From contig JAFAWX010000092.1 in assembly GCA_019241535.1 (NCBI GenBank), forward strand, positions 1-45,710: 45,710 bases of DNA, given 5' to 3'. Made by a program: the position numbers and the translations under genes. Positions 8,632-17,294 of this stretch are shown here, piece by piece (position 1 is the first letter of the stretch; every line of letters starts with the position of its first letter). The stretch comes from Acidobacteriota bacterium (GTDB lineage: Bacteria; Acidobacteriota; Terriglobia; Terriglobales; Acidobacteriaceae). The notes beneath the pieces were generated by a model that ran no database searches, had not been told where the DNA came from, and worked only from the letters and a program-made list of their open reading frames with translations.

Positions 8632-8818
8632 AAAATTCGACGAGCCCAGGTCGGCACGACGAGAGCATTCCAGCCTTTAAAGTCCGAATGCGCTCCTAAC
8701 CCAGCCACGGCGGGCGATCATTGCGATAACGTCGCCAGAAATCACGTTCGCAGGGGCATGGCTTGGATCAGCATTTTTCATGCTATCCTGCGCTCACCGC
8801 TGGTTTCCGGGATCGCAC

Positions 8819-10501
8819 GTGCTCTCCGAATTGCGCCTCGAAAATTACGCCGTGGTCGATAACCTCGCAGTCGAGTTCGCTCCTGGACTGAATCTGTTAA
8901 CCGGCGAAACAGGTGCGGGAAAATCCATCGTGGTCGACGCCCTGGCGCTGCTTATGGGTGAGAAGGCTTCGCCCGATTTGGTACGCTTCGGCGCCGAGCG
9001 CGCCGTGGTGCAAGCAGTATTCGAAGTGGAGTCCGGGTCCGAAGATATCGTGCTCGGAGTTCTTGAAAGTAACGGCATCGACGCCGAGCAAGCGGATGTG
9101 ATTTTGCGCCGCGAGATATCCGCCAAGGGCCGGGTGTTCGTGAATAATCAACCCGCCACGGTTTCTGTCCTCCGGCAATTGGGACCTCATCTGGCCAGCA
9201 TTCACGCCCAGAACCAGTCCTTGGCATCTTTTGACGGCGAAGTCTGCCTTCGCCTCTTAGATAGTTTTGCCGATGTTCGACTCGACGACGTAAGGCACCA
9301 TTTCAGGAGCTGGAACGAGGTCAAGGATCGAATCCAAGAACTCGAGCAGAGCGAACAGGACCGGCTACGCCTGGTGGATCTTTGGACATTTCAGAAGCGC
9401 GAGATTGACGGTGCCAAAATTCTGCCGCGCGAGGACGAACGACTCGAGACGGAAAAGCGCGTGTTGGCAAATGCCGAAAAAATCCGCAAGGCCGCGACTG
9501 AAGCCTTTGATCTTCTATATGAAAGCAGCACGTCGGCCTCGAGCTCGCTCGGAACTGCCCAGAGACATATTGAGGAACTAGTCCGCTACGAGCCGATGTT
9601 CCAGGAAACCATCGCCCTGCTCGACTCGGCCCGAATTAACGTCGAAGAGGTGGGTGCCAGGTTGCGGGATTACGCCGCCGGCGTCGAGTCTTCGCCTGAG
9701 CACCTAGCGGAAGTCGAAGATCGATTGGCCTTGCTCGATCGGTTAAAGCGTAAATACGGACCGAGCCTAGAAGATATCGCCAGACTGGGCGAGGAACTGG
9801 TTCGCAGGCTTTCCGAAATCGAAAAACGCGACGAGATTCTCGGCGGGCTCCGCATGGAGCTCGCCACCTGCCGGGCGAGATACCTGGAGAGTGCGCGCGT
9901 GATTTCGAAGCAACGTCAGGAGGCGGCGGTGAGGCTTCAAAAAGTGGTCGAAGCCGGCATAAACCAGCTGGCCATGAAGGCACGCTTTCGCATCGAAATC
10001 GCCGGCGGGCAGCAGGAGGGCGAATGGACCTCATCGGGTTTTGATCGCGTCGAGTTCATGATATCGACCAATCCCGGAGATCCGATGCACCCGCTTGAGA
10101 AGATCGCATCCGGAGGTGAACTCTCCCGCGTCATGCTGGTATTGAAGGCAAGCGTCGAGGCGCGTCCGGAGAAGAGGGCCGGGGGCGTTCAGCGCACGCT
10201 GGTTTTCGATGAGATCGATACCGGTATTGGGGGCCGTGCGGCCGAAGCGGTAGGCAAAAAGCTGAAATCACTAGCGCGGACGAATCAAGTGCTTTGCGTC
10301 ACCCATCTGCCACAGATCGCGGCACTCGCCGACCATCACTACTTGATCGAGAAAAAGCGGGTCGGTGACCGAACCCGCACCATCGCGCGACGAATTACCG
10401 GCAGCGAGCGCACCGGAGAGATCGCCAGAATGCTGAGCGGCGCGAGGTTGACGGAAACCTCGTTCAAGCATGCCGAGCAGATGCTGAAAGCTAACGCATA
10501 G
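8819..10501 (+). CDS. recN: DNA repair protein RecN
   Basis: An SMC-like ATPase acting early in double-strand-break repair. I chose the GTG at 8819 because the protein then starts MLSELRLENYAVVDNL, the usual RecN N-terminus; the frame is open 13 codons further up to an ATG at 8780. That gives 560 residues. Walker A is GETGAGKS near residue 31. A long coiled-coil of alternating Glu/Arg helices spans about residues 140-380. The C-terminal ATPase half has the signature ASGGELSRVMLVLKA, Walker B LVFDEIDTGIGG and the switch segment CVTHLPQIAALADHHYLIEK. It heads a run of DNA-transaction genes (LigD-type polymerase, xerD, xerC). No LexA-like box was identified upstream. Confidence 0.95.
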   Translation: MLSELRLENYAVVDNLAVEFAPGLNLLTGETGAGKSIVVDALALLMGEKASPDLVRFGAERAVVQAVFEVESGSEDIVLGVLESNGIDAEQADVILRREISAKGRVFVNNQPATVSVLRQLGPHLASIHAQNQSLASFDGEVCLRLLDSFADVRLDDVRHHFRSWNEVKDRIQELEQSEQDRLRLVDLWTFQKREIDGAKILPREDERLETEKRVLANAEKIRKAATEAFDLLYESSTSASSSLGTAQRHIEELVRYEPMFQETIALLDSARINVEEVGARLRDYAAGVESSPEHLAEVEDRLALLDRLKRKYGPSLEDIARLGEELVRRLSEIEKRDEILGGLRMELATCRARYLESARVISKQRQEAAVRLQKVVEAGINQLAMKARFRIEIAGGQQEGEWTSSGFDRVEFMISTNPGDPMHPLEKIASGGELSRVMLVLKASVEARPEKRAGGVQRTLVFDEIDTGIGGRAAEAVGKKLKSLARTNQVLCVTHLPQIAALADHHYLIEKKRVGDRTRTIARRITGSERTGEIARMLSGARLTETSFKHAEQMLKANA

Positions 10502-10531
10502 CCAAACAACTGAGCCTCACCTGAGATTAGC

Positions 10532-11575
10532 TTGAGCGCAGATCAAATCGTCGAAGTCGCTGGCAGGCACCTGAAGCTCACGAACCTGGACAAAGTCCTC
10601 TATCCGGGCGCCGGATTCACCAAAGGCCAGGTGATCGACTACTATGCGCGCATTGCTCCGGTGATGGTGCCCCATCTGGCTGGCAAGCCGCTAACCTTGA
10701 AGCGTTATCCGGACGGGGTCGATGCTCAGCCTTTTTTCGAAAAGAATGCCACCAAGCACCGGCCCGACTGGGTCCAGACCGCCCCCATCTGGAGCGAGGC
10801 CAACAAGCGCAACGTCAATTACATTCTCGCCAACGATCTTGCTACCCTGGTCTGGGTAGCCAATCTGGCAGCTATCGAGCTCCATCCCTCGCTCTCGCTG
10901 GCCCGCGATATCAACTGTCCGCGATCCCTGGTCTTCGATCTGGATCCCGGCCCTCCGGCGAACATCGTTCACTGCTGCCAGGTGGCAATCTGGTTGCGCG
11001 CCATCTTTGAGCACTTTCGACTCCAAAGTTTTCCCAAAACTTCGGGCTCGAAAGGTATGCAGATCTACGTACCCCTGAATACCAGGACCAGCTATGAGGA
11101 GACTAAACCTTTTGCTCATGCGCTCGCCAGACTGCTTGAAAGCGAGCATCGCGAGCTGGTTGTTTCGGAGATGAAAAAGGCCATACGCACGAACAAGGTG
11201 TTTGTCGATTGGAGCCAGAACGACGAACACAAAACGACGGTCAGTGTTTACTCGCTACGCGCACGCGAGCGCCCGACAGTCTCGACTCCTATTACCTGGG
11301 AGGAAGTGGAACGTACTTTTAAGAAAAAAGATGCCAACCTGCTTGTTTTTGAGTCGCAGAAGACTCTGGAGCGCGTGGATAAAATGGGCGATCTATTTGC
11401 TCCTCTGCTTACGCTGAAACAGAAGCTGCCTAAAGTGCCGGGTATCGGGGAGGGGGAATCGAGAGCGCTGGCAGCCGGAATTACCAGTTCACTTCGAAGC
11501 AAGCAAGAAGACGCTCGTAAGAAATCACCGGGCCCGCGTCGCTCGGCATCTCGCCGCGCGACGCCAAAGGTATAA
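10532..11575 (+). CDS. LigD-type polymerase/primase domain protein (stand-alone)
   Basis: A 347-residue protein matching the polymerase domain of bacterial NHEJ ligase LigD, an archaeo-eukaryotic primase-fold enzyme that fills gaps with a preference for ribonucleotides. The catalytic aspartates are D136 and D138 in LVFDLDPGPP and probably D226 in FVDWSQND. The nucleotide-binding KTSGSKGMQIYVPL is at about residues 169-182. KLTNLDKVLYPGAGFTKG opens the domain. The start is TTG at 10532: a stop lies seven codons upstream and no ATG is available before the conserved region. The last ~40 residues are a Lys/Arg-rich tail. No ligase or phosphoesterase domain is attached and no Ku gene is visible nearby. 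The gene begins 30 bp after recN. Confidence 0.9.
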   Translation: MSADQIVEVAGRHLKLTNLDKVLYPGAGFTKGQVIDYYARIAPVMVPHLAGKPLTLKRYPDGVDAQPFFEKNATKHRPDWVQTAPIWSEANKRNVNYILANDLATLVWVANLAAIELHPSLSLARDINCPRSLVFDLDPGPPANIVHCCQVAIWLRAIFEHFRLQSFPKTSGSKGMQIYVPLNTRTSYEETKPFAHALARLLESEHRELVVSEMKKAIRTNKVFVDWSQNDEHKTTVSVYSLRARERPTVSTPITWEEVERTFKKKDANLLVFESQKTLERVDKMGDLFAPLLTLKQKLPKVPGIGEGESRALAAGITSSLRSKQEDARKKSPGPRRSASRRATPKV

Positions 11576-11634
11576 TTCCGCGTTCAAGCGGCGCCTCCGA
11601 CAGCGTCACACGCTGAAGCCTCGAGGAACTCAGA

Positions 11635-12366
11635 ATGGCACAATCCTACGTCGGCACTTCCGGCTGGGCTTACCCCAGCTGGAAACCCGGGTTTTATCCG
11701 GAGAAACTGCCACAAACAAAGTTTCTCGATCACTATGCGAGTCAGCTGAACACGGTCGAGGTGAATCTCACCTTCCGTCAACTGCTGAAAGAGACGACTG
11801 CGCGGAAGTGGCTCGCTCAAACGCCGCAGGAGTTTCGTTTCACCATCAAAGCCCACCAAGTGATCACACATATCAAGCGCCTAAAAGACTCTGCCGAGTT
11901 CCTGGCGCGGTTTCTTGCGACCCTTGAACCGCTGGCGCGGGCGGGAAAAATTGGTGCGCTGCTGTTCCAGTTGCCACCCAATCTCAAGATGGACGCCAGT
12001 CTGCTCGAAGAGTTCACCACGGCGATACCCCGCTCGCTTTGTGCGGCATTTGAATTCCGTCACGACTCCTGGTTCGCAGACGTAATCTTCTCCCTGTTGA
12101 AGCAGCATAACCGGGCGCTCTGCATCGCCGAAACCGAGGAGCGCTCTACGCCCGACGTCGTCACCGCCGATTTCTGTTATTACCGCTACCGCAAGCCCGC
12201 CTACAGCAGGGAAGAGCGCCGTGCCATGCTTAGCCGCATCGAAGAGCATCTGCGCTCGGGACGCGACGTTTACGCCTACTTCAAGCACGAGGAAACGCCC
12301 CAGGGAGCTATCTATGCTGTAGATCTGCTGAAGGATGCACGCGCAGCAGCTGCCGAACCTGGCTGA
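11635..12366 (+). CDS. DUF72 (YecE-like) family protein
   Basis: A 243-residue cytoplasmic protein of the DUF72 family, which has a TIM-barrel fold and no established reaction. The N-terminal YVGTSGWAYPSWKPGFYPE is diagnostic. LNTVEVNLTF, FTIKAHQVITH, GALLFQLPPN and FEFRHDSWF follow in the usual order, and VYAYFKHEETPQGAIYA closes the barrel. GAGG upstream of the ATG serves as ribosome binding site. It sits between the LigD-type polymerase and xerD on the same strand with gaps of about 60 and 35 bp, so one transcript is possible. A role in DNA repair would be guilt by association only. Confidence 0.92.
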   Translation: MAQSYVGTSGWAYPSWKPGFYPEKLPQTKFLDHYASQLNTVEVNLTFRQLLKETTARKWLAQTPQEFRFTIKAHQVITHIKRLKDSAEFLARFLATLEPLARAGKIGALLFQLPPNLKMDASLLEEFTTAIPRSLCAAFEFRHDSWFADVIFSLLKQHNRALCIAETEERSTPDVVTADFCYYRYRKPAYSREERRAMLSRIEEHLRSGRDVYAYFKHEETPQGAIYAVDLLKDARAAAAEPG

Positions 12367-12401
12367 GGACTTACGTTGTAATTCAAAATGGAGATACTCG
12401 A

Positions 12402-13331
12402 GTGGTGTCTTCCGGAGACAATTCCCCTTCCCGCATCATCCCCGCCTTTATTGATTTCCTCAAAATCGAGAAGGGGCTCGCCGCGCTGACTCTCGCCGCC
12501 TATAAGCGGGACCTCGGACAATTCGCCGTCTATGTTGAACGGCAGAAACGTACTCTGTTGAGCGCCCGCCGGGAAGAGGTACGCGGCTTCATCGAGCAGC
12601 TGTTCGCAAATTCGATCGATGGCCGCTCCGTGGCTCGAAAACTCTCCGCCCTGCGCCATCTGTATCGTTACCTGTTACTCGAAGGAATGGTTGAACGCGA
12701 CCCGACCATGAACCTGCCTTCGCCGAAACAGTGGAAGGTGTTGCCCAAATCCATGGCGCGACGGGAGATCGAGGAAATGCTCGGGGGCGAGACCACCGAG
12801 GTTTCCACCCGACGGCGGGAGGCGATCAACTCCCGGAACCGGACGATGCTTGAGGTTTTCTATGCGGGCGCGCTCCGGGTTTCAGAACTCGTAAGTCTTC
12901 GCATCGCCGACGTGAAGCTCGAAATGGGTTACGCCCTGGTGCGCGGCAAAGGTGACAAGGAACGCATCGTGCCTCTCGGTCGATCGGCGCAGGAAGCACT
13001 CTCGATCTATCTTCGCCACTCGCGCCCGCGCTTGGTTGGGGCAAAACAGTCGCCGCTCCTGTTCATCGGACGCGGGGGCAGACCACTTACCCGGCAGCGG
13101 GTTTGGCAGATGGTGAAGACCGTTAGTGGCAAGTCGGGAGGCCGCGCCAGCCCGCATATGCTGCGTCACAGCTGTGCCACGCACATGGTCGAAAACGGCG
13201 CCGATTTGCGCACCGTGCAAACAATTCTGGGTCACGCCGATATTTCTACCACCCAGATCTACACCCATGTGGCGCTCGATCGCTTGAGAAGCGTCTATCA
13301 GAAACACCATCCCCGGGCAAAGGCGAGGTAA
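12402..13331 (+). CDS. xerD: Tyrosine recombinase, XerD-like
   Basis: A 309-residue tyrosine recombinase. The N-terminal SAM-like core-binding domain (about residues 10-95) contains AYKRDLGQF and [20 protein letters not shown]. The catalytic residues are all visible: Arg in [12 protein letters not shown], Lys in [12 protein letters not shown], His-x-x-Arg in [13 protein letters not shown], His in [14 protein letters not shown] and the nucleophilic Tyr in the same segment. The ending [20 protein letters not shown] is XerD-like. With its partner it should resolve chromosome dimers at a dif site. The start is GTG; no clear SD. The second recombinase gene begins 37-70 bp downstream. No dif-like site was recognised here. 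Confidence 0.9.
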   Translation: MVSSGDNSPSRIIPAFIDFLKIEKGLAALTLAAYKRDLGQFAVYVERQKRTLLSARREEVRGFIEQLFANSIDGRSVARKLSALRHLYRYLLLEGMVERDPTMNLPSPKQWKVLPKSMARREIEEMLGGETTEVSTRRREAINSRNRTMLEVFYAGALRVSELVSLRIADVKLEMGYALVRGKGDKERIVPLGRSAQEALSIYLRHSRPRLVGAKQSPLLFIGRGGRPLTRQRVWQMVKTVSGKSGGRASPHMLRHSCATHMVENGADLRTVQTILGHADISTTQIYTHVALDRLRSVYQKHHPRAKAR

Positions 13332-13401
13332 GAGAGAAGTCTCGAAGGCTGAAGCGGGCGTTAGAGAGGTGGCTGGCACCGCGCAGGTAAGACAAGTCAT
13401 C

Positions 13402-14310
13402 ATGATGACCCAGGCCAGAACAATGGTGCGTGAAGCGATCGACAACTTTCTCGCCTCCCTGCGTGAGCGCGACGCCTCCGCACACACCGTTAAAGCGTAT
13501 GCGGGCGATTTAGGGAATTTTGTCCAGTTTGTCGGCGCACGAAACTGGAGGGACATCGACCACGTAACCATTCGTGGTTTTCTCTCCCACTTGTATGAAA
13601 AAGGCCTGAGCAAGACCTCTGTGGCCCGCAGTCTGTCGGCAGTTCGCTCACTCTACCGTTGGCTCGGTCAGGAGGGGCAGGTTGAGCACAATCCCGCGAG
13701 CCTCGTCTCCACTCCCAAGCTGCCCAAAAAGTTGCCCCGCGTCCCCACGATCGAAGAAATGAACTCGGTACTCGACGGAGATATGGCTGAAATCGCCTCT
13801 TTTCCCGAACGCGACCACCTGATGCTCGAATTGCTTTACGGCTGTGGAATCCGCAATTCGGAACTGGTAGGGATCGATCTCGACGATGTACATCCGAACT
13901 CGGATGCGATTCTTATTCGTGGGAAGGGAAAAAAGGAGCGCTATGTGCCGTTCGGGGAGCGAGTGAAAGAAGCGCTTCGAGACTACCTGCCTGCACGGCA
14001 GGCGTTTCTTTCGCAGTGTGGAACCCGCACCCGCGCGCTGGTTATCAACCGACGAGGCGGCCGGCTCACTACCCGCAGCGTGGGCCGAATCATCAAAAGG
14101 ATCGCAGTCAGCAAGGGTCTCTCGCCCGAGACCCATCCGCATACGCTGCGACACGCTTTCGGCACTCACATGCTCGAAGAGGGCGCGGACCTGCGCGCCA
14201 TCCAGGAACTGCTGGGGCATGAGCGCTTGTCGACCACACAACGCTACACTCAGCTTTCGATGAAGCAGTTGCTGCAGGTATACGACCAGACGCACCCCAG
14301 GGCGAAGTAA
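13402..14310 (+). CDS. xerC: Tyrosine recombinase, XerC-like
   Basis: A 302-residue tyrosine recombinase read from ATG 13402; a GTG at 13369 would add 11 unconserved residues. The N-terminal domain has [19 protein letters not shown] and [19 protein letters not shown]. The catalytic set is complete: Arg in [16 protein letters not shown], Lys in [45 protein letters not shown] with the Tyr nucleophile. The ending [10 protein letters not shown] is the classic XerC tail. The two recombinases differ throughout, so this is a xerD-xerC pair rather than a recent duplication. It converges on the tannase-family gene with a gap of only six bases. Confidence 0.9.
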   Translation: MMTQARTMVREAIDNFLASLRERDASAHTVKAYAGDLGNFVQFVGARNWRDIDHVTIRGFLSHLYEKGLSKTSVARSLSAVRSLYRWLGQEGQVEHNPASLVSTPKLPKKLPRVPTIEEMNSVLDGDMAEIASFPERDHLMLELLYGCGIRNSELVGIDLDDVHPNSDAILIRGKGKKERYVPFGERVKEALRDYLPARQAFLSQCGTRTRALVINRRGGRLTTRSVGRIIKRIAVSKGLSPETHPHTLRHAFGTHMLEEGADLRAIQELLGHERLSTTQRYTQLSMKQLLQVYDQTHPRAK

Positions 14311-14316
14311 CCCTAA

Positions 14317-15993
14317 CTACTTCTCGCCGGTTGCTGCGCAAGTGAAGCTTGCCGCCAGGTTCGAATCACCGTTCCGGTACCTGCTAACTTGAGGATAAGG
14401 ACAGAGTGGACGGGTCATCGTTGGCGAGGTCTCCTGCAGAGAGTACCCGTCGCCTGCGTACTTGCCGGCAATTAATGTGGCTGGGACAGCCTTCCCTTCT
14501 ACCCACTGTTCGAGCGCCACGCGTATGCTGTGTTGCGGATCCGTAGCCGCCCATTTGCCCACCTGCCCGAAGGAATCGGCACCGGGCCCGTCGGCACAGT
14601 GCTGCATTCCGGGAACCATGTACAGGCGAAGGAATGAATCTGCGGCCGGCTGCCCCAGCTTCGCCACTACGCTTTGGTAATAGTCGATCGAGGCGATCGC
14701 CGGAATTGCCGGGTCTTCCCATCCGTGGTAAACAACCAGCTTGCCTCCATGCGCGCGGAAGGCCGAAAGATCCGGGTCTGTGGCATTAAGCGCTGCAGCC
14801 GTTTTTTCCTGTGCAGCCTTAATTCCGCTCTCCACCCGGAATGTTCTGTAGTCCCAATCGGGCTTCTCATAAACCATGTTTGAGAAGTATCCGGTCCCGA
14901 ACAGAGCCAACAAGCTCTGCCGGGGAGCTGAGCCGGTGATCCACGTGGCCCAACCTCCGTCACCCTCCTCGGCCCCCGGCAAAAAGCCGGGGTAGAGAAG
15001 GTGCCCCTCGGAATCGCGAAGGCCGTCGTAGATCTTTCTGAGGGCCGTCGCCTGCTGGCTGGTCAGGCACTTATCCGGTGCTTGTCCAGTTTTGCACTGA
15101 ATTGTTGCAGGGTCGAAGTGACACTGCCGGGGGTCGTTCAAAATGCCGTCGCGGAGCCCGTCCAGCTCGTCGCAGGCCGCCTGCACCGCGTGAGAAATCA
15201 CAGGTATTTGGGAGCGATCGATAAAACTGGCCGGATCGAGGGTAAGCGCCTGGGTATCCGCTACCGCTGCGCTCAGCAGCGCGGTCCAGTTGTTGGCCGG
15301 AGCACCGGCAAGAATGCCGTCGTAGTCAGCCGGGTAGCGCTGCGCCTCCATGAGTGCCTCCCGACCTCCATCGGAGCAGCCGGCGAAGTAGGAACGTGTT
15401 TGTGGCTTTCCGTAAAAAGCCTCGACCACGCTTTTAGCCACGCGAGTCATCTCGTGAATGCCGCGATGGCCGAAGTCGACTACCTTTTCTGGATGGCCGA
15501 GAGCCCAGGTGGCATCGACCGGTGAACCGGTGTGACCAGTATCGGTGGCCGTGACCGCATAACCTTTGCTCATGGCAGCGCCCAGCTGGAAGTAATCCAC
15601 CATGCCGGCGAAGCCGCCGTTTCCAATTGCCTGCAATTTGCCATTCCAGCCGGCGGCGGGCATCCAAACCTCGATTTTTATCTGGGAATCACGCGACGGC
15701 TTGGCCTCTGCCGAAATTCGGCAAAAAGGCGGCAGGTTCTTGTAGAAGGGCGATAAGTCGCGACCGGTAAAGGGTGCGGCCGGACCATTAAACCCTCCCT
15801 GCGGTACCAATTGTGCCCCGGTAATGGTTGTCGACGGCAGCTCAAGGCGGGAAAGCTGCTCGCAGCGAGCTGCGCCAGAGGTCTCCTTTGACATCGATGC
15901 CGATTGCCCCAATGTCGGAAAGGTGTTTGCGAGTATTAAAGAGAAGAGCACGAAGCGAACTACGCCAAAGTGGATCGACATGATCTGTGCCAT
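14317..15993 (-). CDS. Exported tannase/feruloyl-esterase family hydrolase
   Basis: A 558-residue secreted esterase. Residues 6-29 form a signal peptide (VVRFVLFSLILANTF; likely cut near LGQ-S). The family's CS-D-HC arrangement is complete: Cys206-Ser207 in FAGCSDGGREAL, Asp427 in HGWEDPAIP and His465-Cys466 in MQHCADGPGADSF. The two cysteines form the disulfide that joins the catalytic residues. The lid and calcium-site region lies between about residues 240 and 370. The family cleaves esters of gallic, ferulic or other plant phenolic acids. Substrate cannot be fixed from sequence. Start: ATG 15993 has GGAG directly abutting it; ATG 15981 is an alternative with GGAG 12 bases away. The gene stands alone. 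Confidence 0.9.
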   Translation of the reverse strand: MAQIMSIHFGVVRFVLFSLILANTFPTLGQSASMSKETSGAARCEQLSRLELPSTTITGAQLVPQGGFNGPAAPFTGRDLSPFYKNLPPFCRISAEAKPSRDSQIKIEVWMPAAGWNGKLQAIGNGGFAGMVDYFQLGAAMSKGYAVTATDTGHTGSPVDATWALGHPEKVVDFGHRGIHEMTRVAKSVVEAFYGKPQTRSYFAGCSDGGREALMEAQRYPADYDGILAGAPANNWTALLSAAVADTQALTLDPASFIDRSQIPVISHAVQAACDELDGLRDGILNDPRQCHFDPATIQCKTGQAPDKCLTSQQATALRKIYDGLRDSEGHLLYPGFLPGAEEGDGGWATWITGSAPRQSLLALFGTGYFSNMVYEKPDWDYRTFRVESGIKAAQEKTAAALNATDPDLSAFRAHGGKLVVYHGWEDPAIPAIASIDYYQSVVAKLGQPAADSFLRLYMVPGMQHCADGPGADSFGQVGKWAATDPQHSIRVALEQWVEGKAVPATLIAGKYAGDGYSLQETSPTMTRPLCPYPQVSRYRNGDSNLAASFTCAATGEK

Positions 15994-16355
15994 CTCCTAT
16001 TTACTTGAGGACGCCCGAAGATTACCAGAACTCGGCCGGTTGGCATCGGTCGTCGGCTAAGAACCATCCTTGGCGCTCAAGCGAGCGCCTGTTCCTGCGG
16101 GGAATCCAGTCGCCGGCGGCGCATGCCGGTGCAAACAGTGCGAGGGCATCAATCTGCGTCCACCGTGGCCCGACAACCGCGAAAGCGACTTCGGACCTGA
16201 GGTCAGCTCTTCCGGGTCAGCCAATTCGTCCAGCGAGGAGACCGGCCAGCAAGGCAAATGAAAGTCCATAGACGCCAGGGACAATGTTTTCAACCTGCGG
16301 AGAGTGGTTGTTTGCGGTCGGAACTTTGGATTCACCCTGCCATCGGCACATTTAG
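15994..16355. other. Gene-free stretch before TA pair 2
   Basis: About 360 bp between the tannase-family start and the operator of the second TA pair. Short frames on both strands (up to 94 codons) overlap each other and show no recognisable domain or ribosome binding site. No RNA gene was seen. Confidence 0.45.
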
Positions 16356-16382
16356 ACTAGTCGCATACTAGTCGAATGGAGG
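16356..16382 (+). promoter_or_regulatory. Direct-repeat operator and ribosome binding site of TA pair 2
   Basis: ACTAGTCG occurs at 16356-16363 and again at 16367-16374, an 11-base repeat unit that places both copies on the same face of the helix. The core ACTAGT is itself palindromic. GGAGG at 16378-16382 lies five bases before the GTG at 16388 and fixes the antitoxin start. Autoregulation by the antitoxin is inferred. Confidence 0.6.
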
Positions 16383-16387
16383 TATAA

Positions 16388-16648
16388 GTGGCGAGCGGGC
16401 AGAGTAGCAACACTGTCGGCGCTTACGAGGCAAAGACCCATTTGTCCAAGCTGTTAGAGAAGGTTGAAGCGGGCGAGGAGATCACGATTACCAAACATGG
16501 CGTACCCGTGGCCAAGCTTGTGCCCGTGGAAGAGAAAGCAAGCGCAGAGCAGCGCGCGGCCGCCATTGAACGGATTCAGCAGCTGGCCACTCGTCTATCC
16601 TTGGGCGGATTGAAGGCCAAGGACCTCATTAAAGAGGGCCGCCGATGA
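16388..16648 (+). CDS. Phd/YefM-family antitoxin
   Basis: An 86-residue antitoxin beginning at a GTG with GGAGG five bases upstream. VGAYEAKTHLSKLLEKVEAG followed by EEITITKHGVPVAKLVPV is the Phd/YefM dimerisation and DNA-binding fold. The C-terminal third (from about residue 50: AEQRAAAIERIQQL) is a toxin-binding helix ending in a basic tail. Its TGA overlaps the toxin ATG (ATGA). It should neutralise the adjacent PIN toxin and bind the direct repeats just upstream. The antitoxin looks intact although its toxin gene does not. Confidence 0.9.
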   Translation: MASGQSSNTVGAYEAKTHLSKLLEKVEAGEEITITKHGVPVAKLVPVEEKASAEQRAAAIERIQQLATRLSLGGLKAKDLIKEGRR

Positions 16649-17060
16649 GCGCGGCGTTTGTCATTGATTGTTCGATCGCCATGGCTTGGCTGTTCCACGA
16701 CGAAGCGACGCCGAAGACGGCGGCCTGCTGAATCGATTGGCAACCGAGACGGCACTTGTGCCTACCTCGTGGTTCATTGAGATTACGAACGTCCTCGCGA
16801 TGGCGGAGCGCAAGGGACGCATCACTGCGACGCAGTCGGATGCTTTCATCGCCGACCTGAGCAACCTCGGAATCGAGCGAGACGAAGAAGCCGCTGATCG
16901 CGCCTTTACACATCTTCTTGCATTGTGCCGAACACATCGACTAACCAGCTACGACGCGATCTACCTCGATTTGGCCGTTCGCCGAAGGTTGCCGTTGGCC
17001 ACGCTTGACGACGGCTTGGGGAGAACCGCAAAGAAATTGGGCGTGGGGATCTTAGGTTAA
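16645..17060 (+). pseudogene. VapC-like PIN-domain toxin, broken by a one-base frameshift
   Basis: Translation from the ATG at 16645 gives SAAFVIDCSIAMAWLFHDEA and stops at TGA 16729-16731 after 28 codons. The rest of a normal PIN domain continues in another frame, from LLNRLATETALVPTSW (about 16725) to the stop at 17060. Adding one base near 16720-16725 would restore about 139 residues. All four acidic positions of the PIN active site survive across the two frames: D in VIDCS, E in FIEITNVLAMAERKG, D in SYDAIYLDLAV and D in LATLDDGL. No homopolymer or slippery heptamer is seen at the break. The single, otherwise clean lesion suggests recent inactivation or a sequencing/assembly error. Confidence 0.85.
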
Positions 17061-17237
17061 AAAATCGACGATCGCATATGCTGTGCTTGGCCAGAGTGGC
17101 GTGAATGCAGCCGTCAACGCCACGAAGGCCTCCCACGCCGTGGAATGCGGACGCACCTTGGCCACGCGGAATGGTAGGAAGGCCGAGATTGCAAAGATTA
17201 CGTATCCGAGAACGACACTGCTCATTGTGCGCAGCAT
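17052..17237 (-). CDS. Small membrane protein or fragment, unrecognised
   Basis: A 61-residue frame from the ATG at 17237 (an upstream ATG at 17288 is possible). MLRTMSSVVLGYVIFAISAF resembles the first helix of small multi-helix membrane proteins common in soil bacteria. A second hydrophobic stretch (AWEAFVALTAAFTPLWPST) follows. The middle looks shortened against that type, so it may be a remnant. It ends in a 9-bp tail-to-tail overlap with the broken toxin gene. Function unknown; it could be chance. Confidence 0.35.
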   Translation of the reverse strand: MLRTMSSVVLGYVIFAISAFLPFRVAKVRPHSTAWEAFVALTAAFTPLWPSTAYAIVDFLT

Positions 17238-17294
17238 GGTTGCACTGTGATCAGAAGCAGGGCGCTCGCGCGCGGGACGAATTGACAACCCCTC

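Noticed and set aside
12402-14310. The two tyrosine recombinases as integrases of a mobile element
   Set aside because: Both have Xer-type length and C-termini. No attachment repeats, tRNA target, phage or conjugation genes are nearby.
16700-16740. Programmed frameshift in the second toxin gene
   Set aside because: The break has no slippery heptamer, homopolymer or obvious downstream pseudoknot. Mutation or sequence error is simpler.
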